64,000 nucleotides of DNA. Source: SIG77 sp045589595 (GTDB taxonomy: Bacteria; Verrucomicrobiota; Lentisphaeria; Victivallales; UBA1829). The notes under the pieces were generated by a model. That model had not been told where the DNA came from. It saw nothing but the letters and a program-made list of their open reading frames with translations, and made no database searches. This document shows positions 62,218-64,000 of this stretch, piece by piece. The stretch's first letter is position 1, and each line of letters starts with the position of its first letter. The stretch covers positions 1-64,000 of the forward strand of contig JAZNPK010000043.1 in assembly GCA_045589595.1 (NCBI GenBank). The letters run 5' to 3'. The position numbers and the translations under genes are program-made.

Positions 62218-64000
62218 TCATTCAAACAGAGCGTCTTCCAGATATTCTCCGCGGAGCTCCGCAATTTTGAACCGGATCTCATTCCAGCCGGGGACTGCTT
62301 CAAGGAAAAGTTTGTCCACGGTGGCATCATCCATATCTGCGGTGACGAGCGGCAGGTAGGAATCCAGTTTTTTGATCAGGGGCGCGACTTTTTCGCTGTA
62401 GAATGCGGGGCATCCGGAATAGACGTCGTTCTGCCAGCGGTCGATCACACCGTGATAGGAACCGGTGGTGCGTTTTTCTTTCAGGTATGCCTGACGCGCT
62501 TTGACGATCAGAAGCCGTTTGATCTGACGCATCTGGGCATCGGAAATATCGAACACCAGTTTCCCCCATGTGGATCTGCCGTGGATGGTCTTGAGACCGT
62601 TCCAGGAGTTGCCGCCGAAACGGGACCAGTGAACGTTTTCAAAGTCCCAGGTGTCGCCTTTTTCCGGCAGTTTGTCGTAGAATTTGTCCCAGGCAATGAA
62701 CATATAAACGATATAGCCCTGCGCCGTATAGACTTTTTCCGTCTTGACGTCAAAGTTGGTTTTGCCGTGAACATCCAACTGACGCCAGTTGGGGTTGTTG
62801 TAAGAACTGTTCCAGATGCTGACGGCTTTGTTGTTCATATCCGGCAGCGGACAGTAATACGGCTGGTTGTCGCCGGGCGCAAAGTACATTTCAAAGCTGC
62901 CCGCACTTGCGAGACCCGCTTCGATTTCTTTTGCTTTGCTGTCGAAGGCTTCAAACATCATGTGCAGACCGTATTTATCGCAGATCATCCGGACTTCAGA
63001 GGGTTTGTAAGCCTCTTTGTTGCTCTTGCTGGTGATCGCTGCGCCGCGGTCGCCCGTGGCAACGTCCGTCACAAGAAAGTCCATATTTCCGCCGTATTTC
63101 CGGTCCATGAACTGGGGTTCCGGCATCTTCTTGAGGGAGAGGAAGCCGTGGACGCCCAGAACCGGTTCATCACTGAACGGAACCGTGTACGTTTTGCACG
63201 GCTCGGGCTTGAACAGCGCAAGATAGGTCTGATGGATCTCTTCCGAGACCGTAAACATCTTTGCATTGAGGGCATAAGCGGAAAGGCTCAGCAGAAGATC
63301 CGCTTTTCCTTTCTGGGTCATGCCTTCGGGGAACTTCATGGTTTTGCAGTACGCTGCAAAGGCACCCGCTTTGTCCTGACGGATGGCGGTGAAGCAATCA
63401 ATGGCAACGACAAACAGTTCGTAATTTTTGTGTTTGCTTTCCAGGATCTGTTTTTTGACTTCCTGCAGTTTTGCGGTATTGCCGGTCTTGATATAGATCT
63501 CCACCAGCATCCGGGTGAAGTTCGGATCGGTGATCCGTCCGTTGTTGCGGGCGATCATCAGATCCAGAAATTCAAGTGCCCGGGGCGTATCATTTGCCGT
63601 GACTGCACTGCTGAGGGCGCGGCGCAGATCGTAGTTTGACACATACTTCATCAGTTCAGCATATTTCTGACGGATCTGTGCGTCTTCCGCACCGGCCTCC
63701 AGGAAATGATAGAGCATGGCACCGCGGACATTTTCCGGCTGATTCTTTTCGTCCTGAAGGACTTTGAGTGCCAGAGCCCGGGATTTTTCGGGCTGGAGTT
63801 CGTGATAAACACGCACTGCCGCTGCGGTATCACCGGCTTCCATGAAGGCGGCGTATGCCTTATCCCATTCGCGGTAAAAAATATGCAGATCGGCAATCAC
63901 TTTGCAGAGCTGTGTCTTGTTTTCGGGCGTGATCTTGCTGCGCAGGAATTTTTCCGCTTCCGCACCTTTGCTCTGCCATTTCAGAATGTCGGCATACAGT
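62218..64000 (-). CDS. Secreted helical-repeat protein, partial (paralogue of 26912-30085)
   Basis: At least 594 residues; the frame continues through the right window edge, so the start and any signal peptide are missing. The visible part begins with TPR-like helices (DKAYAAFMEAGDTAAAVRVY) and ends with the same C-terminal domain as the gene at 26912-30085: MDRKYGGNMDFLVTDV, FENVHWSRFGGNSWNG, TIHGRSTWG. Spacing and order are the same in both. The two are diverged paralogues about 35 kb apart. It carries its own terminator at 62137-62174. The first in-frame start in view is a GTG at 63900, not expected to be the true one. Confidence 0.78.
   Translation of the reverse strand, partial: LYADILKWQSKGAEAEKFLRSKITPENKTQLCKVIADLHIFYREWDKAYAAFMEAGDTAAAVRVYHELQPEKSRALALKVLQDEKNQPENVRGAMLYHFLEAGAEDAQIRQKYAELMKYVSNYDLRRALSSAVTANDTPRALEFLDLMIARNNGRITDPNFTRMLVEIYIKTGNTAKLQEVKKQILESKHKNYELFVVAIDCFTAIRQDKAGAFAAYCKTMKFPEGMTQKGKADLLLSLSAYALNAKMFTVSEEIHQTYLALFKPEPCKTYTVPFSDEPVLGVHGFLSLKKMPEPQFMDRKYGGNMDFLVTDVATGDRGAAITSKSNKEAYKPSEVRMICDKYGLHMMFEAFDSKAKEIEAGLASAGSFEMYFAPGDNQPYYCPLPDMNNKAVSIWNSSYNNPNWRQLDVHGKTNFDVKTEKVYTAQGYIVYMFIAWDKFYDKLPEKGDTWDFENVHWSRFGGNSWNGLKTIHGRSTWGKLVFDISDAQMRQIKRLLIVKARQAYLKEKRTTGSYHGVIDRWQNDVYSGCPAFYSEKVAPLIKKLDSYLPLVTADMDDATVDKLFLEAVPGWNEIRFKIAELRGEYLEDALFE

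Noticed and set aside
61925..62221. 98-codon minus-strand frame after the partial repeat-protein gene
   Set aside because: It runs through the terminator hairpin at 62137-62174 and has no ribosome-binding site or recognisable motif.

Overview
The window reads as chromosome of a diderm, carbohydrate-degrading, probably gut-associated bacterium. The best guess is Lentisphaerota (Victivallis-like). The guess rests on the mix of glycosidases, DUF4091-type proteins, a Gfo/Idh/MocA oxidoreductase, a DUF6528 protein and an outer-membrane MlaA protein; no marker gene was compared with a database. GC looks moderate (mid-50s %). Genes lie on both strands in short operons. Several carry sigma70-type promoters of one style (TTGnnn, 16-17 nt, TATATT or similar).

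Layout. 1-1068: two arrays of short hairpins, each hairpin separated by the heptamer ATGAAGC, flank a four-helix-bundle (IVS/Avd-like) gene next to tRNA-Pro; this is the most unusual locus. 1172-7159: YihY membrane protein, tagaturonate epimerase, oligoendopeptidase F and dGTPase-like protein. 7179-12037: translationally coupled GH43-CBM32-FN3 protein and LacZ-type beta-galactosidase. 12057-15713: RNase G/E, Met-tRNA formyltransferase, and rpsD with its own promoter, leader hairpin and terminator. 15810-22620: DUF6528 protein, a second GH2 enzyme, a GC-rich cloverleaf repeat, a lipoprotein fusing MlaA to a serine hydrolase, and a sialidase-like protein. 22640-26350: an AdiA-type arginine decarboxylase and a basic amino acid antiporter, the layout of a decarboxylase acid-resistance system. 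26584-26791: two identical tRNA-Gly genes. 26912-35905: an operon of a cytosolic glycosidase-like protein, a secreted DUF4091-like protein and a secreted repeat protein, preceded by a Gfo/Idh/MocA oxidoreductase.

36068-40803: an operon with an SGNH-like protein, an MBOAT acyltransferase, an M14 carboxypeptidase and a membrane-anchored WYL protein lacking a DNA-binding domain. 41038-44927: nitroreductase, PHP protein, small tyrosine phosphatase and MATE exporter. 44940-49625: an operon of dicarboxylate/amino-acid symporter, ceramidase-like hydrolase, QueG-like Fe-S protein and a fused nucleotidyltransferase/GHMP kinase. 50111-52030: polysaccharide pyruvyl transferase paired with a PP-loop ATPase-like protein. 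52121-64000: a very large secreted protein, a DUF4091 protein, a second MATE exporter, a GH95-like enzyme, a relic of an rfbB-like gene, and a partial paralogue of the secreted repeat protein at 26912-30085.

Much of the window appears devoted to taking apart host or plant glycans (beta-galactosides, GH43 substrates, sialic acid, fucose, hexuronates), together with envelope modification and acid tolerance. Functions are inferred from recognised motifs only.
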